From contig NC_014501.1 of the NCBI RefSeq assembly GCF_000147335.1, forward strand, positions 2,061,501 to 2,125,500: 64,000 nucleotides of DNA, given 5' to 3'. Within the stretch, counting starts at the first letter, position 1, and each line of letters starts with the position of its first letter. The notes beneath the pieces were generated by a model, which saw only the letters and a list, made by a program, of their open reading frames with translations, did no database searches and was not told the DNA's origin. Shown piece by piece: positions 24,648 through 33,719 of the stretch. Source of the DNA: Gloeothece verrucosa PCC 7822 (lineage in GTDB: Bacteria; Cyanobacteriota; Cyanobacteriia; Cyanobacteriales; Microcystaceae). Both the position numbers and the translations under genes were made by a program.

Positions 24648-25958
24648 ATGATTCCTGAAGTTGACTCTTATTGGTTAATAAATGCTCATGTTCCCGTTGT
24701 TTTGTTAGAAAATAACAATTTTATCCCTCAAACCCGAGAAGGATTATGTTTAGTCGATCTTGAGATCGTAGGCGGCAAAATTCAGCAAATTATTTTGGCT
24801 TCTCAAAGAGTTGCACTTAATTTTCCTAGGATTGACTTAGAAAAAAGAATTGTCTTCCCTGGCTTTGTGGATATACATACCCATCTAGATAAAGGTCATA
24901 TTTGGGAGCGCTCGCCGAATCTCGAGGGCACATTCGAGGAGGCTCTGATAAGGGTTCAAGAAGATTCCCAACAATATTGGCAAGCGGAAGATGTTTATCA
25001 ACGCATGGAATTTGGGATTAAATGTAGTTATGCTCATGGAACTATGGCAATCCGAACTCATATTGATAGTTTGGGAAAACAAGGGGAGATCAGTCTAGAA
25101 GTTTTTAAAACCCTACAACAAGAATGGGCAGATCGCCTAACTTTACAGGCTGTTTCTTTGGTAAGTTTAGATTATTATCAAACGCCCTACGGAATAGCCC
25201 TCGCTGATCGAATCGCTGAGATAGGGGGCATTCTGGGAGGGGTAGCTTATATGAATCCCGCTTTAGATGCTCAATTAGCTCAAGTTTTTTTGTTGGCTCA
25301 AGAAAGAGGACTCAATCTAGATTTTCATGCTGATGAAAATGGTGATCCAGATTCAATTTGTTTACAAAAGATAGCACAAACGGCTCTAGAGTATCAATTT
25401 AGCGGCTCAATCATCTGTGGTCATTGCTGTAGTTTAGCGGTACAACCCGAAGAAGTAGTCGCCAAAACCCTAGATTTAGTTAAATCTGCCAATATTGGCA
25501 TAGTCAGCTTACCGATGTGTAATCTTTATTTACAAGATCGTCGTTCCTCTCAAACGCCTTATTGGCGAGGTGTGACAAAAGTTCATGAATTAAAGCAGCA
25601 AGGAATTGCTGTCGCTTTTGCCTCAGATAATTGTCGAGATCCTTTTTATGGGTTTGGTGATCATGATATCAAAGAAGTTTTGACCCAGGCCGTCAGAATT
25701 GCCCATTTAGATACACCTTATAGTGATTGGTGTGGTAGTGTGACTAAAACGGCGGCAGATTTGATGGGACTTCCCCAGAGAGGCAGAATTGGTGTAGGGT
25801 TAAAAGCGGACTTAATTATATTTCAAGCCCGTTATTTTAGTGAATTGCTATCCCGTCCTCAAGCTGATCGGATCGTCTTACATCAAGGACAATCTATTGA
25901 CACCACTTTGCCGAAATATCAAGACTTAGATGAATGTATTTTATTTAAGAGTGCTTGA
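24648..25958 (+). CDS. Cytosine deaminase-like amidohydrolase
   Basis: A 436-residue metal-dependent hydrolase of the CodA type. The motifs are in order: PGFVDIHTHLDKGH (first metal histidines), LDFHADENGDPDS, IICGHCCSL and FASDNCRDPFYGFGDHD (catalytic Asp). A beta-sandwich at both ends (LVDLEIVGGKIQQI, GLKADLIIF) completes the amidohydrolase fold. It most likely deaminates a pyrimidine or a related N-heterocycle; relatives include isocytosine and creatinine enzymes, so the substrate is not certain. AAGGTGG precedes the ATG. Its 3' end overlaps the convergent gene by 40 bases. Confidence 0.85.
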   Translation: MIPEVDSYWLINAHVPVVLLENNNFIPQTREGLCLVDLEIVGGKIQQIILASQRVALNFPRIDLEKRIVFPGFVDIHTHLDKGHIWERSPNLEGTFEEALIRVQEDSQQYWQAEDVYQRMEFGIKCSYAHGTMAIRTHIDSLGKQGEISLEVFKTLQQEWADRLTLQAVSLVSLDYYQTPYGIALADRIAEIGGILGGVAYMNPALDAQLAQVFLLAQERGLNLDFHADENGDPDSICLQKIAQTALEYQFSGSIICGHCCSLAVQPEEVVAKTLDLVKSANIGIVSLPMCNLYLQDRRSSQTPYWRGVTKVHELKQQGIAVAFASDNCRDPFYGFGDHDIKEVLTQAVRIAHLDTPYSDWCGSVTKTAADLMGLPQRGRIGVGLKADLIIFQARYFSELLSRPQADRIVLHQGQSIDTTLPKYQDLDECILFKSA

Positions 25959-27559
25959 TACTTGGGAGAAGTTTTTTGTTCTAGATATTCTAAAGCTCCC
26001 CAACTGCCCCACTTACTCGGTTGGCCAATATCACTAAAGTTCATAAACAAAGTGCCTCCTAGCACCTGATTCCATTGAGTGATTAATTGCTCATAAACTT
26101 CTCTCATACGAGGGTCTCGGTTAGCTTCAATAAAAAGCTTAGTGATGGCCTGATTGTTGGTAACTTTTCCAACGCCGACTAAATGCTGACCTGCTTCATA
26201 AGCCACCAGAGGTAAGTGATGTTTTTGAGAAATTTCACGTAGTTTAGCAACAGAGGGCCAAGCTTTAGGTAAACCTCCCCCGGACGGGCCATTAGTCAAA
26301 ACACCGCCCTTGAAGATCTCTTGAAAAAGTTTATTTAATCCCCCGTCTGGATCACGAGTCCAACTTTCTACCTGTTGCTCATATTTAGAATTACCGATAT
26401 AACCCCCCACATAAGGCGCTATGGCGATAACATCTATAGAGTCATTTGCTTGCTTGAGAGCTTGTCCAATGACCCAAGGGTTAGCAGTTTGCCCACCCAT
26501 CACTCCAATCACTTGCTGTTTTTTAGCACCAAAAACTTGGTCCCAAATGTTCATCATTTGAGTAGCGCGTTTCCCATAAGTTTGATAAATATTGAGCGGA
26601 GATTGTTCTTCAACCCAATGAAATTGTTTAAACTGAGCATTCCAAACTTCATTGGAGTATTCTACATAAACTTTTAACCCGGGTTTGAGATGATCTCTGA
26701 CATAGGTGGCAAAGTTTTTTACATAGTCGTCGGTAGCTTGATGGGGCATATTGAACCAAGGATTGACATTTAAACGGTTTGCTAGTGCTACCATAATTTC
26801 CACTGGGACACCCTTTGGTGACCAAGTAGAGTCATCCGGAGTAGGGCGATCACTCCATTCTTTTTGGCTAGAATTATTGGTTTTCATCCAATCCATAAAA
26901 CGAAGTGTTGTGAAGGGTTGGATTTTTTCTAAAAATAGTGGATTAAAAATCTCGGTTTTGTAAGTCTTTTCGTAAGCTTGGGGAAGGACATGAATATTTC
27001 TAATATAATTGCCTTTGTGCTTAGGGTCTGTCTCAGTAATTTTTAACCAAATTCCTGCATTTGAGGGCGTGACATTCAGGACATCTCTGCCGGGTTTAGA
27101 GGCAGCAATATCTTTTTTACCATCATAACTGTATTCAATTTTGCCTTCTCCTTCATATAAGACTACATATTTTCCACCGGGATAATGGCCATTTTGTTTA
27201 TGATAAAGAAGAGTTCCCACAAAGGTGTATTCTTGTGAAGCGTTGGCACCTGGTAAAGATTTAACCCACCCATTTTTATCTAAATCCAGTTGCTCAAATT
27301 CGCCCGCATTCCATTTTTTCTTACTTTGAGGTATCCACCTTCTAGAAGATTTAAATCCATCGATAAAAGGCAGTTGAGTTGACCAATCAGTAACACCAGT
27401 TAAATTAGTTCCTATTTCTACCACTTTAGGTTGGCTGGCTACGGGAAAACTTTCAGTTTTTGGGATATTTTGAGCTAATAGATTATAGAGAAAGCATATA
27501 ATTATAGCTGTTGATAATATTAAAGGTAAATTTTTGCGAAACCATTTTAAAGAAAACAT
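25919..27559 (-). CDS. Membrane-anchored glycoside-hydrolase-like protein
   Basis: A 546-residue protein with an N-terminal membrane anchor or signal (LPLILSTAIIICFLYNLLA). Two parts follow: a beta-rich region (about 45-195, with GKYVVLYEGEGKIEYSYDGK), then a probable TIM barrel. The barrel has YVEYSNEVWNAQ, with an Asn-Glu pair (E304) like the acid/base of clan GH-A, and LPLVAYEAGQH, with a second glutamate (E455) at the position expected for the nucleophile. I infer a retaining glycanase acting on an extracellular polysaccharide. It is a close paralogue of the next upstream gene and lies beside polysaccharide genes. The 3' end overlaps the amidohydrolase gene by 40 bases. Confidence 0.65.
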   Translation of the reverse strand: MFSLKWFRKNLPLILSTAIIICFLYNLLAQNIPKTESFPVASQPKVVEIGTNLTGVTDWSTQLPFIDGFKSSRRWIPQSKKKWNAGEFEQLDLDKNGWVKSLPGANASQEYTFVGTLLYHKQNGHYPGGKYVVLYEGEGKIEYSYDGKKDIAASKPGRDVLNVTPSNAGIWLKITETDPKHKGNYIRNIHVLPQAYEKTYKTEIFNPLFLEKIQPFTTLRFMDWMKTNNSSQKEWSDRPTPDDSTWSPKGVPVEIMVALANRLNVNPWFNMPHQATDDYVKNFATYVRDHLKPGLKVYVEYSNEVWNAQFKQFHWVEEQSPLNIYQTYGKRATQMMNIWDQVFGAKKQQVIGVMGGQTANPWVIGQALKQANDSIDVIAIAPYVGGYIGNSKYEQQVESWTRDPDGGLNKLFQEIFKGGVLTNGPSGGGLPKAWPSVAKLREISQKHHLPLVAYEAGQHLVGVGKVTNNQAITKLFIEANRDPRMREVYEQLITQWNQVLGGTLFMNFSDIGQPSKWGSWGALEYLEQKTSPKYQALLNKIHSSKS

Positions 27560-27693
27560 CAAAGTAACCTTTTAGCTTTTTCAAAGAAAAGATCTTCTCT
27601 AGTATAAAGTTTTTCCCCAAGCTTGTGTAAAGACCTTCAAGCTCGAGGAAAAATGCGTTAGGGAAGATTTAAGCTAGGTTTAATAAACCAAGG

Positions 27694-30267
27694 CTAACTA
27701 GCAACGGTAGCGGTATGTTGGCTAATATAATTCATTAAACTATCGTATTTGGGGGAACTGGTTTGATCAATATTTTCTAACGCTCCCCAACTGCCCCACT
27801 TGGTTTGTCTGCCAATATCAGCAAACTGCATAAATAGATCCCCTCCGAGTTGTTGATACCATTGATTCATGAGTTCCTTATAGACGTCGCCCATACGAGG
27901 GTCTTTATTGGCTTTCATAAAGAGATTGGTGATAGATGTATCATCAGCTACTGAATTAACGCCGACTAAATGCTGTCCTCCTTCGTAAGCCACCAGTGGC
28001 AGATTATATTTCTTACTAATATCTTGCCATTGAGAAAGATTGGGCCAAACGCCGGGGAAACGCCCCTGCGGATTGGATTTGCTTAAAACGCCTCCGTGCA
28101 TAAGCTCATCAAACAATTTATTTAATCCACCGTCTGCATCTTTTGTCCATCCGTCTACTTCAGCTTGATTATCAGAAGTTCCGAGATAATTTCCCACATA
28201 AGGGTTAATGGCAATCACATCAATGGATTTATCAACGTATTGTAAGGCTTGTGTGGCTGTCCAGGGATTAGCCGCCTGCGCCCCCATCACTCCAATGACT
28301 CGGTCTTTATCAGTTCCAAACACATTATCCCAAATATTGGTAATTTCGACGGTTCGTTTGCCATAGCTCTGAGGAGTATTTAGGGTGCTAGAAAGTCCGT
28401 CAACGTATTTATTTTGGCCAAAAGAGGCATTCCAAACTTCATTGGAATACTCAACATAAGCCTTCAGTCCAGGTTTGAGGTTATTTTTGACATAGGTGGC
28501 AAATTGGGTGACGTATTCGTCGGTTGCTTGATGGGGCATATTAAACCAAGCATTAGAATTGGTGACATTAGCCAGTGCGACCATCGCTTCTACAGGAGCG
28601 CCCTTTGTGCCCCAAGATGCCGTATCTAGAGTAGGACGATTGCTCCATTCTTTTTGGCTAGAATCGTTGGTTTTCATCCAATCCATAAAGCGAAGCGTGC
28701 TAAAAGAATCGATTTTTTTGAGAAATTCTGGGTTAAATATATTTGTCGAGTAAGTAGATTCAGAGGCCTCGGGAATGACCCGAATATTTCTCAGATAATT
28801 ACCGGTATTATTGGGGTCAGTTTGAGTCAGTCTTAACAAGATGCCATTATTACTTGGCGTTATATCAATGACATCTCTACCGGGCGTTGAGAGAGAAGTA
28901 ACTTTTTTGGCATCATAATTATACTCAAGTGTGCCTTGTCCATCATAGAGAACAACGTATCTACCCCCTTTATAATGACCATCTATGGAGCTGGCTAATA
29001 GAGTGGACACTGAAGTAAATTTTTGAGTGCTTCCTGTTCCTTTTAGAGAGGTAACCCAACCATTTTTATCAACGGCTAATGAACTTTGTTCTTGTGTATC
29101 CCAGGTACCACTTGCTTGAGTAATCCACTTCGAGCCGCTTTTAAATAAATCTATAAAAGGTTGTTGTGTAGAATAATAATAGATTCCCGTTAAATTAATC
29201 CCAATATTGGCTGATTTAACGGTTAAGTTGACTGTGCCAGTATCAGTGCCTCCTGCTCCATCACTAACCGTATAATCAAAACTTGCCTGTCCACTAAAGT
29301 TCTTAGTCGGTGTAAAAATCACATTGCCTTTACCATCTAGCGCGGCTGTACCTCCTGAAATAGACTTGACTGATGATATAGAAAGGGAATCTCCATCAAT
29401 ATCGGTATCATTGGCTACGAGATTAGCGATTTTAAAAGTAATGGGCGCGTTAATTACCGTAATCCCTGTATCATCAACAGCTACTGGCTTATCATTACCC
29501 GGAAGGCCTTCATACATATTCAAGTTAGAAAACTGACTTTGGGCTGTGGGATTGCTCACATCCTGGTCATTAATTAACGTTAGGTAATTCATCGTTCCGG
29601 TGTAAAATTGCCCCACCGGAATTTTATAGTGTTGCAATGCAGAGCCTGTGTAATTGTTGTAAGTTTGATTACCTGTTACTTGAGAGCCACCAACTTGAAA
29701 GATTTGATTCGTACTCATGCTGAGATCGCTATCAAAACCAATGCCATGAGTTTCACCAATGGCAGCACTCTTAAAATCAAATTCCATTACAGTATTAGGA
29801 GTGATTTTATAGCTCATCTGAAGGGCTTTCCAAGTATTCCCTTTTATATTTATGGTTTTACCACCATCAGACGTAGTTATGGTAGATTGTACGTCTTGTC
29901 CAGAGCTATAGGAAGACATTGTAGCTTTGAAAAAATTAAAATAATTGGGTTGAATATTAACGGTAACAGTAGCTTGGCTCGTTCCGCCTTTTCCATCACT
30001 GATAGTATATTTAAAAGAAGCGTTACCTAAAGCATGTTTTGTTGGGGTAAAAATCACGTTTCCCTGACTATCTAACTGCACAGTCCCCTTGTAAGCATTA
30101 CCGACTGTAGTTATGGTTAATGGATCACCATTAGGATCGCTATCATTTTTGAGTAAAGTTTGAGGAGAAATGGTCAGAGCTTGATCGACAATCCCTGTAA
30201 TATAATCGCCCTTGGCTACCGGTATACCATTTTCATTGACCAGTGGTGTAGAATTTGTAATACTCAT
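27694..30267 (-). CDS. Large exoprotein: VCBS/cadherin-like repeats plus glycoside-hydrolase-like domain
   Basis: An 857-residue protein. Residues about 10-107 and 258-350 are two tandem Ig-like repeats of the VCBS/cadherin type (NDSDPNGDPLTITTV..., NDTDIDGDSLSISSV...; both with GNVIFTPTK and FxYTxSDGxGGT). Between them is a lectin-like beta domain (FDFKSAAIGETHGIGFDSD, IPVGQFYTG). The last 500 residues are a paralogue of the gene at 25919-27559, including YVEYSNEVWNA and LPLVAYEGGQH. There is no N-terminal signal peptide, so type I secretion is possible, though no RTX motif is seen. AAGGAG at good distance supports the ATG at 30267. Confidence 0.7.
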   Translation of the reverse strand: MSITNSTPLVNENGIPVAKGDYITGIVDQALTISPQTLLKNDSDPNGDPLTITTVGNAYKGTVQLDSQGNVIFTPTKHALGNASFKYTISDGKGGTSQATVTVNIQPNYFNFFKATMSSYSSGQDVQSTITTSDGGKTINIKGNTWKALQMSYKITPNTVMEFDFKSAAIGETHGIGFDSDLSMSTNQIFQVGGSQVTGNQTYNNYTGSALQHYKIPVGQFYTGTMNYLTLINDQDVSNPTAQSQFSNLNMYEGLPGNDKPVAVDDTGITVINAPITFKIANLVANDTDIDGDSLSISSVKSISGGTAALDGKGNVIFTPTKNFSGQASFDYTVSDGAGGTDTGTVNLTVKSANIGINLTGIYYYSTQQPFIDLFKSGSKWITQASGTWDTQEQSSLAVDKNGWVTSLKGTGSTQKFTSVSTLLASSIDGHYKGGRYVVLYDGQGTLEYNYDAKKVTSLSTPGRDVIDITPSNNGILLRLTQTDPNNTGNYLRNIRVIPEASESTYSTNIFNPEFLKKIDSFSTLRFMDWMKTNDSSQKEWSNRPTLDTASWGTKGAPVEAMVALANVTNSNAWFNMPHQATDEYVTQFATYVKNNLKPGLKAYVEYSNEVWNASFGQNKYVDGLSSTLNTPQSYGKRTVEITNIWDNVFGTDKDRVIGVMGAQAANPWTATQALQYVDKSIDVIAINPYVGNYLGTSDNQAEVDGWTKDADGGLNKLFDELMHGGVLSKSNPQGRFPGVWPNLSQWQDISKKYNLPLVAYEGGQHLVGVNSVADDTSITNLFMKANKDPRMGDVYKELMNQWYQQLGGDLFMQFADIGRQTKWGSWGALENIDQTSSPKYDSLMNYISQHTATVAS

Positions 30268-31304
30268 CCTTATTCTCCTTAAATGAAAGGTTAATTTACT
30301 GCGCTTATATGATTAATAGCTCTGTTTATATTCTTCGGCATTTTAATAGAATTAGTCATGGGAGTTTACCCTTAAAAAAAAATTTTTTTTAAGCATAATT
30401 AAACTTTTTTTTCAGGGTAAATCCTGAAGCTTTTTAGAGTTTTATCAAATCAAAACTTTTTTCTGTAAAACCACATAAATATTGTCATATTTTAGGATTT
30501 TTATTAGCAAAAAATCCAGTGATTTTACTGAAAATATAAAAATTTAGATTTTAGATTGACGTTAAGCTAGAAAACGTTAACGTCAATAAAATTGATAAGC
30601 AGTTAGTTGTTGTCTAATTAACTTTCCTAGTGATTTTATTACGGATATGGTAAAAAACTCGATAATATTTAAGTCTAGCTTTTCTTGAAAAAATTAGTTA
30701 AGTTAGTCACCTATCCCTGCTCTCAACAGGATTTTAAGTTTAATTGAAAAGATGAGAAAATAGGCCATCAAAAGCTAAAATAAAGCCTCTAAAACTCGAG
30801 GTGTGCAAAAAACTCTTGTTATCTTTTTCCGACTTCTGTAATCTTGCCTTTTATGAAGTAAGTGAATCTACTTCAGACTCCGAAAGACTAAGACTCCGTT
30901 TGAGAAACAAATATGGCGTAATTAGCCCCAAATATGCATCTAAATCGCAAAAAAAAGCCTATTGTTTACAAAAAACTCGGCATGGTGTATAATTAACCAT
31001 TAAAAGCTTAACTCAAAAAAATTTGGCAAATCCAAAAGTCTAATTATGATTAATGCTACAAAATTCCTATGGGAAAATGATGAGTGAACAATCGGTTGGT
31101 GGAGTCAGATAAGGAAGGTTAAAAAAAATCCTCAAAAACCGAAAGTTTATAGATGAGTTCTATTTCAGGATTAGCTTACCTAACCGGCAAAATTTTATCT
31201 TGATCTTCTGGTCATTTCGAAGAATTGTGCCGGAAAATGACTGTTGTTCTTCCTCATTTTAAAGCGTTTAACAAAAACTAAAAATTAAGTTGTAATCAGA
31301 ATTT
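30268..31304. other. Long AT-rich intergenic region between divergent exoprotein and polysaccharide genes
   Basis: I see no convincing gene in this 1037-base stretch; the one open frame of about 60 codons near 30801-30992 has no ribosome binding site and a composition like non-coding DNA. It has homopolymer runs around 30376-30390 and contains the inverted repeat listed separately. As both flanking genes are transcribed outwards, promoters and regulatory sites for the exoprotein pair and the polysaccharide genes should lie here; a small RNA is possible but not visible by eye. Confidence 0.5.
30556..30586. promoter_or_regulatory. 10-base perfect inverted repeat in the divergent spacer
   Basis: TTGACGTTAA (30556-30565) and TTAACGTCAA (30577-30586) are separated by 11 bases. 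The second arm overlaps a 10-base palindrome ACGTTAACGT (30574-30583). It lies about 290 bases upstream of the exoprotein start and could be an operator. Confidence 0.4.
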
Positions 31305-32708
31305 ATGACCCCTCAAGCCCAATTGGTGATGATTCTGTGGCTACCCATCACCTTTTATCTATTTACCCGCTTTTCACCTCGAACTGCTGTAATCATGAGT
31401 TTCATTGGTGGATTACTTTTTTTGCCCCAATCAGCCGGTTTTAAGCTGCCCCTGATTCCAGATTACCAAGGAATGGTAGCCACTTGTTATGGAATTATTT
31501 TAGGGGTAATCATTTATGATATTAAAACTTTGGCTAGATTTCAATTTCAATGGATCGATCTACCCATGTTAGTGTGGTGTATCTGTCCGATGTTTTCGTC
31601 TTTAAGTAATGACTTAGGGGCTTATGATGGATTCAACGCGACATTAACTCAAACCACCGAGTGGGGATTGCCTTATTTACTGGGTCGTCTCTATCTTAAT
31701 AATTTAGCTGGACTCAAAGAGTTAGCGATGAATATTATTAAAGGAGGACTTCTTTATGTCCCTCTATGTTGGTTTGAATTTCGATTTAGTCCTCAGCTTC
31801 ATCGGATCGTCTATGGTTATCATCCCCACCAGTTTGGCCAATCAGTCCGTCTTGGGGGTTACCGTCCTGTGGTTTTCATGCGACATGGATTAATGGTAGC
31901 TCTATGGATGATGCTGGTTACCTTAGTGATTTTTTGGTTATGGAAAGCTAAAGCCATACAAAAAATTTGGAGAATACCTATAAATTGGTTAGTGGGAATT
32001 ATGCTGTTGACTTTTATCCTGCTTAGGTCCAGTGGAGCTTATATTTATTTCCTCTATGCCTTAATAATTTTATTTGCGGCTAAATGGCTGCGTACGAATC
32101 TACCTTTATTATTGTTAATGGCTGGTATATGTTATTATTTATTCATTAACATATCGGGACAATTTAATGGTGATGAACTGGTTTCTTGGGCAGCAAATTT
32201 CAACCAAGATAGAGCTTCATCTTTAGAGTTTAGATTTAAAAACGAAGAACTTCTAATCGCCAAAGCTAGGCAAAGAATGATTTTTGGTTGGGGCGGTTGG
32301 GGGCGTAATCGAGTCTACACCGAAAATTGGCAGGGTGAACTCGAAGATACCTCAGTTACAGATAGTTTATGGATTATCATCTTTGGAACTCAAGGGATCG
32401 TAGGAATAGCCAGTTTCACAACGATGATGTTGTTACCTGTCCTTAGATTTTGCATCTGGGGTTATCCATGTAGAACTTGGTTTAATCCGAAAATTGCGCC
32501 GGCTGCCGCTTTAGCAGTGGGATTACCTTTATTTGTGGTAGATTGCCTCTTGAATGCCATGCCATTGCCGGTTTTCCCCTTAATTTGTGGAGGATTGTCA
32601 GGGCTATCCTTTAAACCCATTACGGTTCGCCGCCCTCAATTGTCGAACTTAAAGGCGACTCAACGTTTTCTCAAAGGGCAGTCCAGGAGAGCTAAATTTC
32701 CCAATTGA
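31305..32708 (+). CDS. Polysaccharide polymerase or O-antigen ligase-like membrane protein (Wzy-like)
   Basis: A 467-residue membrane protein with about 11 hydrophobic segments. A large polar loop (about 290-350: ASSLEFRFKNEELLIAKARQ, FGWGGWGRNRVYTE) is of the type that carries the conserved arginines and the GWG motif of Wzy/WaaL proteins. Such enzymes polymerise or ligate lipid-linked repeat units on the periplasmic side. Its stop overlaps the upstream extension of the glycosyltransferase frame, and the two following genes (WecG/TagA type, Wzc type) form a polysaccharide assembly set with it. Polymerase and ligase cannot be separated by sequence alone; the context favours polymerase. Confidence 0.78.
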   Translation: MTPQAQLVMILWLPITFYLFTRFSPRTAVIMSFIGGLLFLPQSAGFKLPLIPDYQGMVATCYGIILGVIIYDIKTLARFQFQWIDLPMLVWCICPMFSSLSNDLGAYDGFNATLTQTTEWGLPYLLGRLYLNNLAGLKELAMNIIKGGLLYVPLCWFEFRFSPQLHRIVYGYHPHQFGQSVRLGGYRPVVFMRHGLMVALWMMLVTLVIFWLWKAKAIQKIWRIPINWLVGIMLLTFILLRSSGAYIYFLYALIILFAAKWLRTNLPLLLLMAGICYYLFINISGQFNGDELVSWAANFNQDRASSLEFRFKNEELLIAKARQRMIFGWGGWGRNRVYTENWQGELEDTSVTDSLWIIIFGTQGIVGIASFTTMMLLPVLRFCIWGYPCRTWFNPKIAPAAALAVGLPLFVVDCLLNAMPLPVFPLICGGLSGLSFKPITVRRPQLSNLKATQRFLKGQSRRAKFPN

Positions 32709-32725
32709 CAGAACCACTTTACAAG

Positions 32726-32757
32726 TTATACAACAACTTATACAACAACTTATACAG
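32726..32757 (+). repeat. 12-base tandem repeat TTATACAACAAC
   Basis: Two perfect copies (32726-32737, 32738-32749) and a partial third (32750-32757), in the leader between the polymerase stop and the preferred glycosyltransferase start. A related TTATACA recurs just downstream, near 32780. Confidence 0.75.
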
Positions 32758-32869
32758 AAAAGCTGTAACACAAACCCATGTTATACAGGAGATTATACAA
32801 GGGTTTTGGATAATAGATCTTAGGGAAGCTTATGTAAGCCGATCAACTATCCTCATTCTGATAAGTTGT

Positions 32870-33658
32870 ATGAAAGTCGTCAATTTTCTCAATACATCTA
32901 TTCATAACCTAACCCAAAAAGAATTATTAGAAAGACTAACCCAATATGGGGGCATAGTAGTAACTCCCAATGTGGATCATATAATTAAATTACAAAAAGA
33001 CCCTGAACTCTTAGAAGCCTATCAAGCATCAACTTATCGAGTTTGTGATAGTAAAATAGTTCAATATGCTTCACGATTTTTAGGAACTCCTATTAAAGAA
33101 AAAATTTCGGGTTCGGATTTCTTCCCCGCCTTTTATCAATATAATAAAAACAATCCGAATATAAAAATCTTTCTGCTAGGAGCCGAAGAGGGAGTAGCCC
33201 AAAAAGCCAGAGAAAACATTAATCAGAAATTGAAAAAAGAGATTATTGTAGATGCTTACTCACCTTCATTTGGTTTTGAGCAAAAAGAAGAAGAATGCCA
33301 GCAAATCATCGAGCGAATTAACCAATCGAAAGCAACAGTCTTAGCGATTGGAGTGGGTGCCCCTAAACAAGAAAAATGGATTATGAAATACAAACATCAA
33401 CTTCATAATATTAAGATTTTTCTAGCCATCGGGGCTACTATAGACTTCGAAGCTGGGCATAAGCCTCGCTCTCCCAAATGGATGAGTGAAGTGGGAATAG
33501 AATGGCTATACAGGCTTTTGAGCGAACCTAAACGTCTCTGGAAGCGCTATTTAGTAGATGATGTCTATTTCTTCTGGTTGATCTTACAACAAAAACTCAA
33601 GCGCTATCAATCTCCCATCCACCGAGTCACAAGACCTATGGAGCCATCTGAAAATTAA
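32870..33658 (+). CDS. WecG/TagA/CpsF family glycosyltransferase
   Basis: A 262-residue GT26-type enzyme that adds a sugar to a lipid-linked acceptor in polysaccharide assembly. Seen are VTPNVDHIIKLQKDPELLEA, CDSKIVQYASRFLGTPIKE followed by ISGSDFF (the usual PDG...GSDL region, with D replaced by a CDS variant), AIGVGAPKQEKWI and IGATIDFEAGHKPRSPKWM, all in family order. A frame open from 32705 would add 55 residues, but these include 12-base repeats with no family similarity, so I start at the ATG at 32870. It stands between the polymerase and Wzc-like genes. Confidence 0.85.
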   Translation: MKVVNFLNTSIHNLTQKELLERLTQYGGIVVTPNVDHIIKLQKDPELLEAYQASTYRVCDSKIVQYASRFLGTPIKEKISGSDFFPAFYQYNKNNPNIKIFLLGAEEGVAQKARENINQKLKKEIIVDAYSPSFGFEQKEEECQQIIERINQSKATVLAIGVGAPKQEKWIMKYKHQLHNIKIFLAIGATIDFEAGHKPRSPKWMSEVGIEWLYRLLSEPKRLWKRYLVDDVYFFWLILQQKLKRYQSPIHRVTRPMEPSEN

Positions 33659-33719
33659 TCGGCTATTCATGGCAACTGCTGTACTTAACCTTATATACTT
33701 AAGGAAAAAGTAACTTGAT

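Noticed and set aside
30801..30992. Open frame of about 60 codons in the long spacer
   Set aside because: Start is GTG without ribosome binding site, and composition follows the non-coding surroundings.
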